DNA of 64,000 bases from JADJPG01 sp964491875. GTDB taxonomy: Bacteria > Verrucomicrobiota > Verrucomicrobiia > Limisphaerales > JADJPG01. Of the stretch, positions 16,087 through 23,876 are shown one piece after another. A model generated the notes under the pieces. It saw only the letters and a list, made by a program, of their open reading frames with translations. It had not been told where the DNA came from and did no database searches. The translations under genes were made by a program, and so were the position numbers. Where the stretch lies: assembly GCA_964491875.1 (NCBI GenBank), contig CAZBIC010000002.1, positions 186,001-250,000 on the forward strand, read 5' to 3'. How positions within the stretch are numbered: the stretch's first letter is position 1; each line of letters starts with the position of its first letter.

Positions 16087-17961
16087 TCAAGGCCACAGTC
16101 GCGCCCGATAAAAGCGGTAAGGTTCCGTCCCCAGTGGCTCGGTGAATTCCCGAACGCCACCGGCCGGTGCGTTCGTCCAGCGCGGCAGCCAGTCGTTAAG
16201 ATTGCTGGAGGCTTCGATGACGTAGGGCTGGCCGTCGAATCCGAACAGGCGCACTCGGAACGGCCCGCCCGGCTCCGGAAGCGGCAGCTCCAGTCGCGGC
16301 GGAGCCAGCAGCGCCGCCGGACGCACCCAGCCGATCAATTCGAGATCGAAGCTTAGATCGTGGCTTCCACCGCTGGCTTGGTGGACCTCTACCGCCAGCG
16401 TGTTCGTGCCCTCGACCAGCGCGGACGGCGCGATGGATGCCTCAATGAACTCGATCTCCGCATCGCCCTCGACATTCGTCAGCGCGAGCGTCCCGTGCGA
16501 CAGCGGTCCCAGCGGCAGATTGCTCCGCAACACTTCGACGCCGTTCAGGTAAACCAGCGCGCCATCATCACGCAGGACACGCAGCAAGACGTTGGTGTAG
16601 AGCGAGGCGTCAGTGACCGTGAACACGCGACGAAAATACGCCGTCTCCACAGAACCATTTCCGATCACGGTCATCTCGTCGTCATCGCCGAAGCCGAGTT
16701 CCGCCATGCCTGGCAGCCACGAAGAGTCGTCGAAATCCGCCTGACGCCATGCCGGGTCGGGCGCGGAATTGTCATCGAGGAATTTCCAATCGGCGCTCGT
16801 GCCCACCAGCCGATACGGGCCGCCGTCCCTCGGCAGCCCGTCGATCCACGCGCGCACCAGCGCCACGGCCTGGGTGTCGGTTACATTCCGGCCCACCGGC
16901 GGCATCTTGAAACTGTCCAGCCGCGCGAGTCGCGAGAGAATCATGGAGCGCTCCGAATCACCGGGAGCGACGAGACGTGGGTTCCAGAGATCGAGCGATT
17001 GCGCCACGCGGGCATTGACCAGACCTTGCTGCGCGAGCGGCGTCTCGTAACGGGCGTCGAACGAGGCGTGCGCCGGACCGCCGGGACGGTGGCAATGCGA
17101 ACAGTTGGAATCGAGGTGGGAACGCACGCGCGCTTCCAACGTTGCCGATGAATCGGACAGACCTGCCATCTTCGGCAGCGCGGGAAGGTTTGCTTCGGGT
17201 GGCGGATTGGCGAGCAGCCCGAGATGAATCCATGTCCGGAGCTGGTTGTAGGTGATGCCCGTCGCGTCGTAATGATAATCGCGATTGAGCTGCGCTGTCT
17301 TTGGTCCGAGCACCAGGCCCGCCGGGACGTTGTGGCACGTCATGCACTCGTACGTGCTGGGGTATGACCACCGTTGCTTGCGCGTGCCGGTCGCGGTTTG
17401 CACCGTGATGTTTTCGGAGAGACCGGTGAACAGAAGGTCCGCGTCAGTATTGTCAGCCCGCCACCGATAGGTCGCACCGAACACCGCGCTGTTGCTCCCC
17501 ACGACGAGCAGTCGCGTCTCGATGCGTTTGCGGATAGCGGGATTGGTGTCGTTGACGCCGAGTTCAAAATGTTTCACCAGCACTGTGCCCGGCGGGAACG
17601 TCCATGGACTGGCTTCCGCGAAGGTGATCTGAGCATTCGTAGGCACGGCGATCCAGCGCCACTTCAGCGCACCGTCTGTCCACAGCGGCGAGTTCACGTC
17701 GAAGGGAATCAAGCCCAGGGCTGGCGTCAACGCGGCCACGTCGCTGAACGCCCCGGTCTGCGAAAGCGTGGGCGGGAAAGACGAGGCAGGATCGGATGGA
17801 AGCGCGCCGTTCAGGAACGGGCCGACGGAAGGCCGGTTCTCCAGACCGTATGGCTGCGCCCCGACCGCAAGCGGGCCGTGCCCCGCTGCCAGCAACAAAG
17901 CCGCCGCGATCTGGAGAGCGAGGACAAAACGACGACCGTGCCGAACAGAATGACGACTCAT
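16087..17961 (-). CDS. Secreted diheme cytochrome c with C-terminal beta domain
   Basis: A 624-residue exported protein (signal peptide to about residue 35). Two c-type heme motifs, CMTCH at 206 and CSHCH at 287, are embedded in a region resembling SO_2930-type diheme cytochromes (FDVNSPLWTDGA, WSYPSTYECMTCH, MPPVGRN). The C-terminal third (about 395-624) is a beta-sandwich region with a YLNGVEVLRSNLP jelly-roll element, and ends in a FYRARLWP tail like others in the window. The start at 17961 is preferred over an ATG at 17994, because a FNR/DNR-type box (18026-18039) and -10-like TAAATA place transcription start near 17991. It is the first gene of an operon with the lysyl-oxidase-like protein. 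Confidence 0.8.
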   Translation of the reverse strand: MSRHSVRHGRRFVLALQIAAALLLAAGHGPLAVGAQPYGLENRPSVGPFLNGALPSDPASSFPPTLSQTGAFSDVAALTPALGLIPFDVNSPLWTDGALKWRWIAVPTNAQITFAEASPWTFPPGTVLVKHFELGVNDTNPAIRKRIETRLLVVGSNSAVFGATYRWRADNTDADLLFTGLSENITVQTATGTRKQRWSYPSTYECMTCHNVPAGLVLGPKTAQLNRDYHYDATGITYNQLRTWIHLGLLANPPPEANLPALPKMAGLSDSSATLEARVRSHLDSNCSHCHRPGGPAHASFDARYETPLAQQGLVNARVAQSLDLWNPRLVAPGDSERSMILSRLARLDSFKMPPVGRNVTDTQAVALVRAWIDGLPRDGGPYRLVGTSADWKFLDDNSAPDPAWRQADFDDSSWLPGMAELGFGDDDEMTVIGNGSVETAYFRRVFTVTDASLYTNVLLRVLRDDGALVYLNGVEVLRSNLPLGPLSHGTLALTNVEGDAEIEFIEASIAPSALVEGTNTLAVEVHQASGGSHDLSFDLELIGWVRPAALLAPPRLELPLPEPGGPFRVRLFGFDGQPYVIEASSNLNDWLPRWTNAPAGGVREFTEPLGTEPYRFYRARLWP

Positions 17962-18025
17962 GGATAAAGCAGAACTGGCACCTGACCAGCCCATGCTTAT
18001 TTATCCCAAGACGGCCGGGAGAGGT

Positions 18026-18039
18026 TTGACCTGCGTCAA
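18026..18039 (-). promoter_or_regulatory. FNR/DNR-type box with class II promoter spacing (diheme cytochrome operon)
   Basis: Read on the minus strand, the palindrome is followed after 22 nt by TAAATA (18003 down to 17998), a good -10. Predicted transcription start near 17991, 30 nt before the ATG at 17961. Confidence 0.8.
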
Positions 18040-18077
18040 GGACCTTCGCGCTTTCGCCGGAAACCGGCACGAACTCG

Positions 18078-19181
18078 TCATCCCTCTTGAAGCACTTTCA
18101 ACATCGCGCGGTCGAGCTTGTGGCCGCGAAACTCTTCGTAAGCCACGTCGGTTCGCCCGCTGTCGAGGACACCGAAGCTGCCGCGCAGGTTCCATAGCGC
18201 CCAGCCCCAGCCAGCCTCCCTCCAAAGCTCAAGCTGGTCACGCATCCAGGCGAGCGTGACGGCGTGCGGCGTTCGGTTGTGCGTGCCCCATTCGCCGACA
18301 TGCACGCCCACGCCGCGTTTCTCCAATGCCTGCCACGGCACGATGCGTTCACGCCGAAGGCGGTCCTTGTTCCACTCCGGCTTGTCGCCTTCCTTCAACG
18401 GCCACGTCGGCTCGGCCCATTTATCAGAGCCATTCACCCAGTTCGCCTTGTGATGGCTCACACGCATCGGGTCGTAGCCGCGCGTGCTTTGCCCGATGCC
18501 CAGGCCGACGATTCCCTCGACCGGATCGCGTCCCCAGCGCAGGCCATCAGCGATGATGAGCCGCTGCGGATCTTCTGCGCGAATGGCAGCGACGAGATGT
18601 TTCACCACGCGCACGTAGGCTTCGGCGGGAATGTCCGGTGGCTCGTTCAACAGATCGAAGCTGACTTCGCGATTGGGCAGACCCTTGTAGCGCCGCGCGA
18701 ACATCGCCCAATGCGCCGCGCACGCGTCGAGCGCCGCCGCGTCCTTCCAGAGGTCCAGCGGCTCCTTGGGCGGGTTGACGCAGTAACCGGGCGCGCGGTG
18801 CAGGTTGAGGTTGATGTGGACGCCGCGCCTCTTCCCTAGTTCGACGGCCTGATCAATGTGCTTAAGTTCCGTCTCGTCCATCTTCAGCCAGCGCGCCGGG
18901 TCCGGATCCGACCAGCAGTGATACGACATGGGCAGGCGCGCGAAGTCGAAGCCCCACTCGCGCATGATCTGAAAATCCGATTCGCGATAGGCCGGATTTC
19001 CCCCGCGACGACTGATGAATTTTTCGAGCAGATTGAAGCCGCGCCAGCGCGGGAGCTTTGCGGCGGACTGTTCGGTCGCGACGGCGGCCGAGGCGCGCGG
19101 AAGCATCAATGGCGCGGCGCTGACCAAACATGTCGCTGCGGTGGTGGTCTTGAGGAAGAGACGGCGTGAGATCGAGTTCAT
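18078..19181 (-). CDS. Glycoside hydrolase family 5-like cellulase/mannanase, Tat-exported
   Basis: About 367 residues with a twin-arginine signal (SRRLFLKTTTAAT). The TIM-barrel motifs of GH5 are visible: GFNLLEKF, DFARLPMSYHCW, the acid/base glutamate in SFDLLNEP and the nucleophile glutamate in VGEWGTHN. It should hydrolyse a beta-linked glycan outside the cytoplasm. The ATG at 19181 overlaps the TGA of the DUF6807 gene (ATGA), and this is the last of five coupled genes. The longer frame upstream of 19181 is not needed. Confidence 0.88.
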   Translation of the reverse strand: MNSISRRLFLKTTTAATCLVSAAPLMLPRASAAVATEQSAAKLPRWRGFNLLEKFISRRGGNPAYRESDFQIMREWGFDFARLPMSYHCWSDPDPARWLKMDETELKHIDQAVELGKRRGVHINLNLHRAPGYCVNPPKEPLDLWKDAAALDACAAHWAMFARRYKGLPNREVSFDLLNEPPDIPAEAYVRVVKHLVAAIRAEDPQRLIIADGLRWGRDPVEGIVGLGIGQSTRGYDPMRVSHHKANWVNGSDKWAEPTWPLKEGDKPEWNKDRLRRERIVPWQALEKRGVGVHVGEWGTHNRTPHAVTLAWMRDQLELWREAGWGWALWNLRGSFGVLDSGRTDVAYEEFRGHKLDRAMLKVLQEG

Positions 19182-20107
19182 CGGGCTTGTTCGTAGGCTT
19201 GATAAGCTTGCTTCAATCTCCCGACCGAAGCCGGGCCGCGGTGAATCCACACGCGATAGCGGCAGCGGATGGTTTCGCCAGGCTGGAAGGTTTTCGGCTT
19301 CACGCCAGGCCAGCCGAGGCAGAGGACGCCGTAGTGCCGGGTGAGCCATTCCGGCGGATAATCCGGATGGTCTGGCGCGACGAAGATGGCGGCGCCGCTG
19401 GCTTGCTCGCGTCCGGCGAAACGCGCGGAGAGATCAGCCCACGGTAGTCGGGTGATGGTGAGATCCTTTCCACCCTGGCCGAGCGGCGTCGTGATCACGG
19501 TGTTGGTGCGCGGTGCGAAACGCAGGGTCAATCCGCCGTAACTCTTGCCTTCCGCGCCTTCGAGCGTGATCGGCTCGCTGACCGGGGTCCAGGTCAGTTC
19601 GACACCCAAAGCGCGTTCGTCGCGGCTCGATGGTGCGGTGCGAATCCACACTTCTTCGCGCATGACTTTGCGGTTGCCGACGAACCAGCCGTTCTCCACG
19701 CCGAGAGTTGCGTTCGTCGTGCCGGCCTCGCGCGCCAGCCAGCGCTCGAAGCGGTGCTCAATGCCCTTGAGCATCCAGAGATCGTAGTGCTGGTCGCCGA
19801 TGCGGACATGCGGCCACGACCAGAACAAGCCGCGATGATGGTAATGATCCTTCGGGAAATCATCCGTGAGCACTTCGCCATCGGGTCCGTAGAGCGGGTG
19901 GATGTAGCTGCTGCGAGCGCGGTCGGCGGGCACGCCAACCGGTGGTTGGATTACGCCGTGATTGTAAACGAACACGGGACGAGCGCCTTCAAACAGGGCG
20001 AGCGACTTGTCGGTCGTGTTGGTGAAGCGGAAGGAGTCGGCGGCGTTCAGGCGCGCGGCGGGGAGAATGGCGACGACGAACAACAGGTTGAGGGCTTTGA
20101 ATTTCAT
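19178..20107 (-). CDS. DUF6807 (PmoA-like) secreted protein
   Basis: A 309-residue protein with a signal peptide (1-22). It matches the DUF6807 family, often labelled PmoA in PVC genomes: IHPLYGPDGEVLTDDFPKDH followed by HHRGLFWSW, and a terminal RYRVWIHRG. Despite that label it has no relation to membrane methane monooxygenase. The family is a beta-sandwich of unproven activity found beside sugar-acting oxidoreductases. It is the fourth gene of the ThuA-to-GH5 operon and shares ATGA overlaps with both neighbours. Confidence 0.8.
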   Translation of the reverse strand: MKFKALNLLFVVAILPAARLNAADSFRFTNTTDKSLALFEGARPVFVYNHGVIQPPVGVPADRARSSYIHPLYGPDGEVLTDDFPKDHYHHRGLFWSWPHVRIGDQHYDLWMLKGIEHRFERWLAREAGTTNATLGVENGWFVGNRKVMREEVWIRTAPSSRDERALGVELTWTPVSEPITLEGAEGKSYGGLTLRFAPRTNTVITTPLGQGGKDLTITRLPWADLSARFAGREQASGAAIFVAPDHPDYPPEWLTRHYGVLCLGWPGVKPKTFQPGETIRCRYRVWIHRGPASVGRLKQAYQAYEQAR

Positions 20108-21348
20108 ATATTCTTCACCAGCATCTCCCGCAGCTTCGCCTCGTCCACCTCGACGCCGAGGCCGTGACCCGTCGGCACCGCGAGTTCGCCGTCTTTCACT
20201 TCAAATGGCTGCTTGAGAATGCTGCCGCTGAGAAACTGCGGGCCGTTCAACGCGGCGGGATATTTCAAATCGTAGGCGCCATAGAGTGCGATCGAGGCGG
20301 CCAGTGAAATGTCCGGGTCGGTCAGGCCGCTGCCGAGAAACATCAACCCTGCGCGCTGCACGATTTCAATCTGACGGCGACCTTCGGTAATGCCACCGCA
20401 ACGCGCCGGCTTCATCGCCACGCCGTCGAGCAGTTCGAGCTTGATGAACTCCTCCAGCTCGACCGAGGACACGATCCCTTCGTCCATGATGATGGGCAGC
20501 GCGCCTTGCTTCTTGAGACGGCGATAGCCGGTGAGGCGGTTGGCCGGGAGCGGTTGTTCGAGCACAGGCACGCCGATATCTGCGAGCTTGGGCGCGATGG
20601 TGAACGCAGTTTCCTCATCGTAGCCGCCGTTGGCGTCGGCCCAGAGAAAGCCATCGGGCACGAGGCGCTTCACGAGGCGGCATAGCTCCAGATCGAACTT
20701 CGGGTCGGGCGCGACCTTGACGTTGAAGTTCCGGTAGCCGCGCGCCCGGCCTTGCGCGATGAGCGGCTCCACTTCGTCGAGCGTGCGAGGATTCAGCGTC
20801 CAACTGAGAGTGAGCCGCTCGCGGCCTTTCCTGTTCCAGCGTTGCGCGGCGGATTGCTTGAGCAGTTTGCCCGTGAGATCAAACAGCGCGAGGTCCACGC
20901 CTGCTTTGCACATTGGCTGGCCGGTGGAGAACGACGGCGCGATGGCGCGGTTCATTGCCGCGTGGATGCCTTCGACGTCGAACGGATCGCGCCCCAGCAA
21001 CTCCGGAGCGAGGTGGCGCGTGAGCGTGGAGTGAACCGTCTCCAGCGTCTCGTAACTCCACCTTGGAATCGGCACGCACTGGCCCCAACCGACCGCTCCG
21101 TTGTTCGCCGTAATCTTCACGACCACGGCGGGGCGGCCCGCAGGACTTCCGGGCGGCCCTTCAAAAAATTTGAACCGGCCCGCCATGGGGTAGCGAATAG
21201 GAAAGCTTTCGAGCTTGGCGATTTTGACTTTCAGCGAAGGTTGGGCGGAGGCGGGGTAGGGCAGGGCGATGGCTGCAGTGCAGGAACCGAGGGTGCAAAG
21301 AAATTCGCGGCGCGTCGAACGAGTGAAAGAGTTTGCCGCATTCATCAT
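20104..21348 (-). CDS. Enolase-superfamily (mandelate racemase/muconate lactonizing) protein, Tat-exported
   Basis: A 414-residue protein with a Tat signal (STRREFLCTLG). Capping and barrel domains are visible. Metal-ligand positions fit WADANGG, VLEQPL and IIMDEGI, and MKPARCGGI gives the distal lysine segment. The usual KxK at the end of the second barrel strand reads N-V-K, so one lysine is missing. Members dehydrate or epimerise sugar acids or dipeptides; an exported member is a PVC-type feature. It is the third gene of the operon, overlapping both neighbours by four bases. Confidence 0.82.
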   Translation of the reverse strand: MMNAANSFTRSTRREFLCTLGSCTAAIALPYPASAQPSLKVKIAKLESFPIRYPMAGRFKFFEGPPGSPAGRPAVVVKITANNGAVGWGQCVPIPRWSYETLETVHSTLTRHLAPELLGRDPFDVEGIHAAMNRAIAPSFSTGQPMCKAGVDLALFDLTGKLLKQSAAQRWNRKGRERLTLSWTLNPRTLDEVEPLIAQGRARGYRNFNVKVAPDPKFDLELCRLVKRLVPDGFLWADANGGYDEETAFTIAPKLADIGVPVLEQPLPANRLTGYRRLKKQGALPIIMDEGIVSSVELEEFIKLELLDGVAMKPARCGGITEGRRQIEIVQRAGLMFLGSGLTDPDISLAASIALYGAYDLKYPAALNGPQFLSGSILKQPFEVKDGELAVPTGHGLGVEVDEAKLREMLVKNI

Positions 21349-22769
21349 GCGCGGCTGCCCGGCAGCGGTTTGAACCTCGTGAACCCGGCCTTCTTCGCCG
21401 CGTTGAACGCCCCGTACGGTTCACGTTCGGGTCGATGAAGCATCCCGTTCGCTTCGTCGTCGTTGAACTGTTCCTTCTCCGGATCCCACTTGAGTGGGCG
21501 GGCGAGCTTCATTCCAATCCAGGCGATGAGGCAGGCCGAGTTGGAGCGATGACCCGTCTCCGCGTTGGTCGTGGCCTCCTTCCGCTCGCGAATCGCTTCC
21601 AGCCAGTCGAGATGGTGATCCCAGTTGGGGCTGCGATGGAGTTTAGTCTTCAGCTCCGCATCGGGAACCGCCAGCAACTTTGGATCGCTCGCGTTGGGAC
21701 TCTTCGCTGAATTCGCCCCGCCTCGCGTGACCCAGATCCAGCCATTCTCGCCTTCGAAGCGCACGCCGTTCGGCAGCTCATCGCTGATGGTGGTGATCAC
21801 GCCATTGGCGTAGGTCAGCTTCACCGAATACTTGCCGTGCACGTCCCAGAAGCTGTCCCGCCCCGGCCACTGGGCTTTGGCGTCCACCGCCACCGGCCCG
21901 GAGTATTCCGCACCCATGCCCCAGTGCGAGATGTCCACATGGTGTGAACCCCAGCCCGTAATCATACCGCAAGTGTAGGCGTTCAAACGCAACCAGCCAG
22001 GGCGACCAAAAAGCTTCTTCGGATCGTCCGTCTGCGGATGCACGCGGTCCTCGGTGTAAGAAACCTTCGGCGTGCAGCCGAGCCATGCGTCGTAATTCAG
22101 ACTGGCGGGCACGGGTATCGCTGCCGCGTTGCCACCGGGCGGATCAATCGGCAGTCCAATCTGGATGGACTTGAGCTTGCCAATGACGCCGTTTCGGACC
22201 AATTCGCACGCGCGATGGAACTGCTCCGTGGACCGTTGCTGTGAGCCGATCTGCAAGACTCGTTTCTGAGTGCGCACCACGTCGCTGACCAGTCGGCCTT
22301 CCGCGATCGTCATGCTGAGCGGCTTCTGCACGTAGATGTCTTTGCCCGCCAGCGCAGCCTCCACCACGGGCTGCGCGTGCCAGTGGTCCGGCGTGCTGAT
22401 CATCACCGCATCGATGTCCGGGCGCGCGATGATTTCGCGGTAATCTGCGTAGGTCTTCACAGCCACAGTTTGCGAAAGAGATTTCTCGTACGACTGTTCG
22501 ATCTTCCGCCGGGCCAGCTCCGCGCGCTTTGAATCAAAGTCCGCCACTGCCACGATGCGTGCGCGCTGCGGATGCTTCAGCACGCCGGGCACGTCCATGT
22601 CATTCGCGATTCTTCCGCAACCAATCTGCGCGATCTGAATCACCTTGCTCGGCGCTCCGGCCCCGAGCGCCTGCGCCGGGATGATGGTGGGGAAACCAAT
22701 CACGGCGGCAGATGCGCCAGCGAGCTTGAGAAACTGACGGCGGCTAAAGTTCGAGCGGTGTGAATTCAT
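21345..22769 (-). CDS. Gfo/Idh/MocA family oxidoreductase, Tat-exported
   Basis: A 474-residue protein with twin-arginine signal SRRQFLKLAG. The Rossmann motif QIGCGRIAND, the acidic strand end VAVADFDSKR, STPDHWHA and the catalytic-lysine motif VQKPLS are present, and the C-terminal domain includes WGSHHVDISHWGM. It should be a periplasmic NAD(P)-dependent or self-contained sugar dehydrogenase. The start at 22769 overlaps the TGA of the ThuA gene. It is the second gene of the five-gene operon. Confidence 0.9.
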   Translation of the reverse strand: MNSHRSNFSRRQFLKLAGASAAVIGFPTIIPAQALGAGAPSKVIQIAQIGCGRIANDMDVPGVLKHPQRARIVAVADFDSKRAELARRKIEQSYEKSLSQTVAVKTYADYREIIARPDIDAVMISTPDHWHAQPVVEAALAGKDIYVQKPLSMTIAEGRLVSDVVRTQKRVLQIGSQQRSTEQFHRACELVRNGVIGKLKSIQIGLPIDPPGGNAAAIPVPASLNYDAWLGCTPKVSYTEDRVHPQTDDPKKLFGRPGWLRLNAYTCGMITGWGSHHVDISHWGMGAEYSGPVAVDAKAQWPGRDSFWDVHGKYSVKLTYANGVITTISDELPNGVRFEGENGWIWVTRGGANSAKSPNASDPKLLAVPDAELKTKLHRSPNWDHHLDWLEAIRERKEATTNAETGHRSNSACLIAWIGMKLARPLKWDPEKEQFNDDEANGMLHRPEREPYGAFNAAKKAGFTRFKPLPGSRA

Positions 22770-23626
22770 GGCCGGTTCGGGTTCGTATTTGTTGTGTTCG
22801 TTTCCCCCATCACCCAGCGGATGCCGCCGAGGAGATGGCGACGGAAGACGGGGTCGGAGTAGTATGCGATTTTGTGTCCGAGCGAAGTGTAGAAGACCCG
22901 CCCGCCATCGAACTCGTGGCACCAGGCCAGCGGGAAAACTCCGTGCGACTTCTCTCCAGGTGCCGTCGTGAGCTTCGCGTCCTTCAATGTCGTCGTGTCC
23001 GCCGCCAGCAGCACCCGGATGCCCGGATTCAGGTTCGTGAAGAAGTAACATTCGTCCTCCCATTTCCACGTGGCCGCGAGATGTGCCGTGGACGGATGTT
23101 TTGAATCGACGACGTTGACCGTGAACTTTTGCAGCGGCGAATGACGGAGGAACTTCGCCCCTTGAAGCTGTCGGAAGTAATCCCACTGCCGTTCCGAGCC
23201 GGTGGAGGAATGGATGCCCATGAAACCACCGCCGCCCCGGAGGTAACGCTGGAAGGCTGCACGCTGCTCCTCATTGTCAAATGCCTCGTTGTTCGAGTTG
23301 GCGAAGACGAGCGCACGATATTGCTTCAGGTTTCCATCCGTGAACACCGCCGGGTTGGTTGAGACCTCCACGCCGAATCCGTTCTGAGTTCCCAGTTCCC
23401 GGATCGCCGCCGCGCTGGCTGCCAGATTGTCATGCACGAATCCCTTGCCGTTCTTCTGGTAAACCAGAAGGCGCGGAACCGCGACAGCATTAGCGAGGAA
23501 ACCCGGAAGAATCAGCGCGGTCAGGAGCAGGTAAAGGACGGAGCTTGTTCTCAGGCACAGATTCTCCTCACGAAGCTCTTCGCGATCACAATGCACCCGC
23601 AGGTCATGAAGTTTCGTGGCTTTCAC
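22766..23626 (-). CDS. ThuA-like domain protein (first gene of carbohydrate operon)
   Basis: A 286-residue protein. After an N-terminal hydrophobic segment (about 28-48) comes the class I glutamine-amidotransferase-like ThuA fold: LLVYQKNGKGFVHDN, YRALVFANSN, GGGFMGIHSS, WCHEFDGGRVFYTSLGHK. ThuA-like proteins accompany sugar oxidoreductases and may act on keto-sugars. The longest frame begins with GTG at 23626. An internal start just before the hydrophobic segment, after GAGGAG near 23563, would give a cleaner signal peptide but would need a non-ATG codon. A FNR/DNR-type box is 37 bp upstream, so oxygen or NO control of this operon is possible but unproven. Confidence 0.82.
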   Translation of the reverse strand: MKATKLHDLRVHCDREELREENLCLRTSSVLYLLLTALILPGFLANAVAVPRLLVYQKNGKGFVHDNLAASAAAIRELGTQNGFGVEVSTNPAVFTDGNLKQYRALVFANSNNEAFDNEEQRAAFQRYLRGGGGFMGIHSSTGSERQWDYFRQLQGAKFLRHSPLQKFTVNVVDSKHPSTAHLAATWKWEDECYFFTNLNPGIRVLLAADTTTLKDAKLTTAPGEKSHGVFPLAWCHEFDGGRVFYTSLGHKIAYYSDPVFRRHLLGGIRWVMGETNTTNTNPNRP

Positions 23627-23662
23627 TGCTGTTCAGACTGCCCGACATGCGGTCAGCGAGAA

Positions 23663-23676
23663 TTGACCAGTGTCAA
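23663..23676. promoter_or_regulatory. FNR/DNR-type box in divergent region (distal)
   Basis: The palindrome TTGAC-CAGT-GTCAA is the outermost of three in a 250-bp divergent intergenic region. It lies 37 bp before the ThuA GTG and about 200 bp before the respiratory operon. It could serve either direction. Confidence 0.65.
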
Positions 23677-23772
23677 AGGTTGCGATGCTCCGTTCGTGTT
23701 GGATTTACCGTCCGCCGCTGTGAGAAGTCAGGCTTCACCACCACTCTTCAGGCCGCTTGGGGCAGGTCGAAA

Positions 23773-23786
23773 TTGATCCAAGTCAA
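23773..23786 (+). promoter_or_regulatory. FNR/DNR-type box, middle of three
   Basis: The palindrome TTGAT-CCAA-GTCAA is centred exactly 40 bp upstream of the proximal box, about four DNA turns, so two dimers could bind the same face. Confidence 0.7.
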
Positions 23787-23812
23787 AGCAGTCGGCGGTT
23801 GGCCCTGGTTTC

Positions 23813-23826
23813 TTGACGCCGGTCAA
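23813..23826 (+). promoter_or_regulatory. FNR/DNR-type box, proximal, class II spacing (respiratory operon)
   Basis: The palindrome TTGAC-GCCG-GTCAA is followed after 22 nt by TAGTGT (23849-23854) as a -10 candidate. Predicted start near 23861, 16 nt before the ATG at 23877. Confidence 0.75.
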
Positions 23827-23876
23827 AGTCACACCGCCCGCCCGCCGCTAGTGTGCGCTCCAAGAAAGAACTTCGA

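Noticed and set aside
19178..20107. Methane monooxygenase subunit PmoA
   Set aside because: The database-style label PmoA refers here to the DUF6807 family; the protein is a soluble secreted beta-sandwich with no membrane helices or copper motifs.
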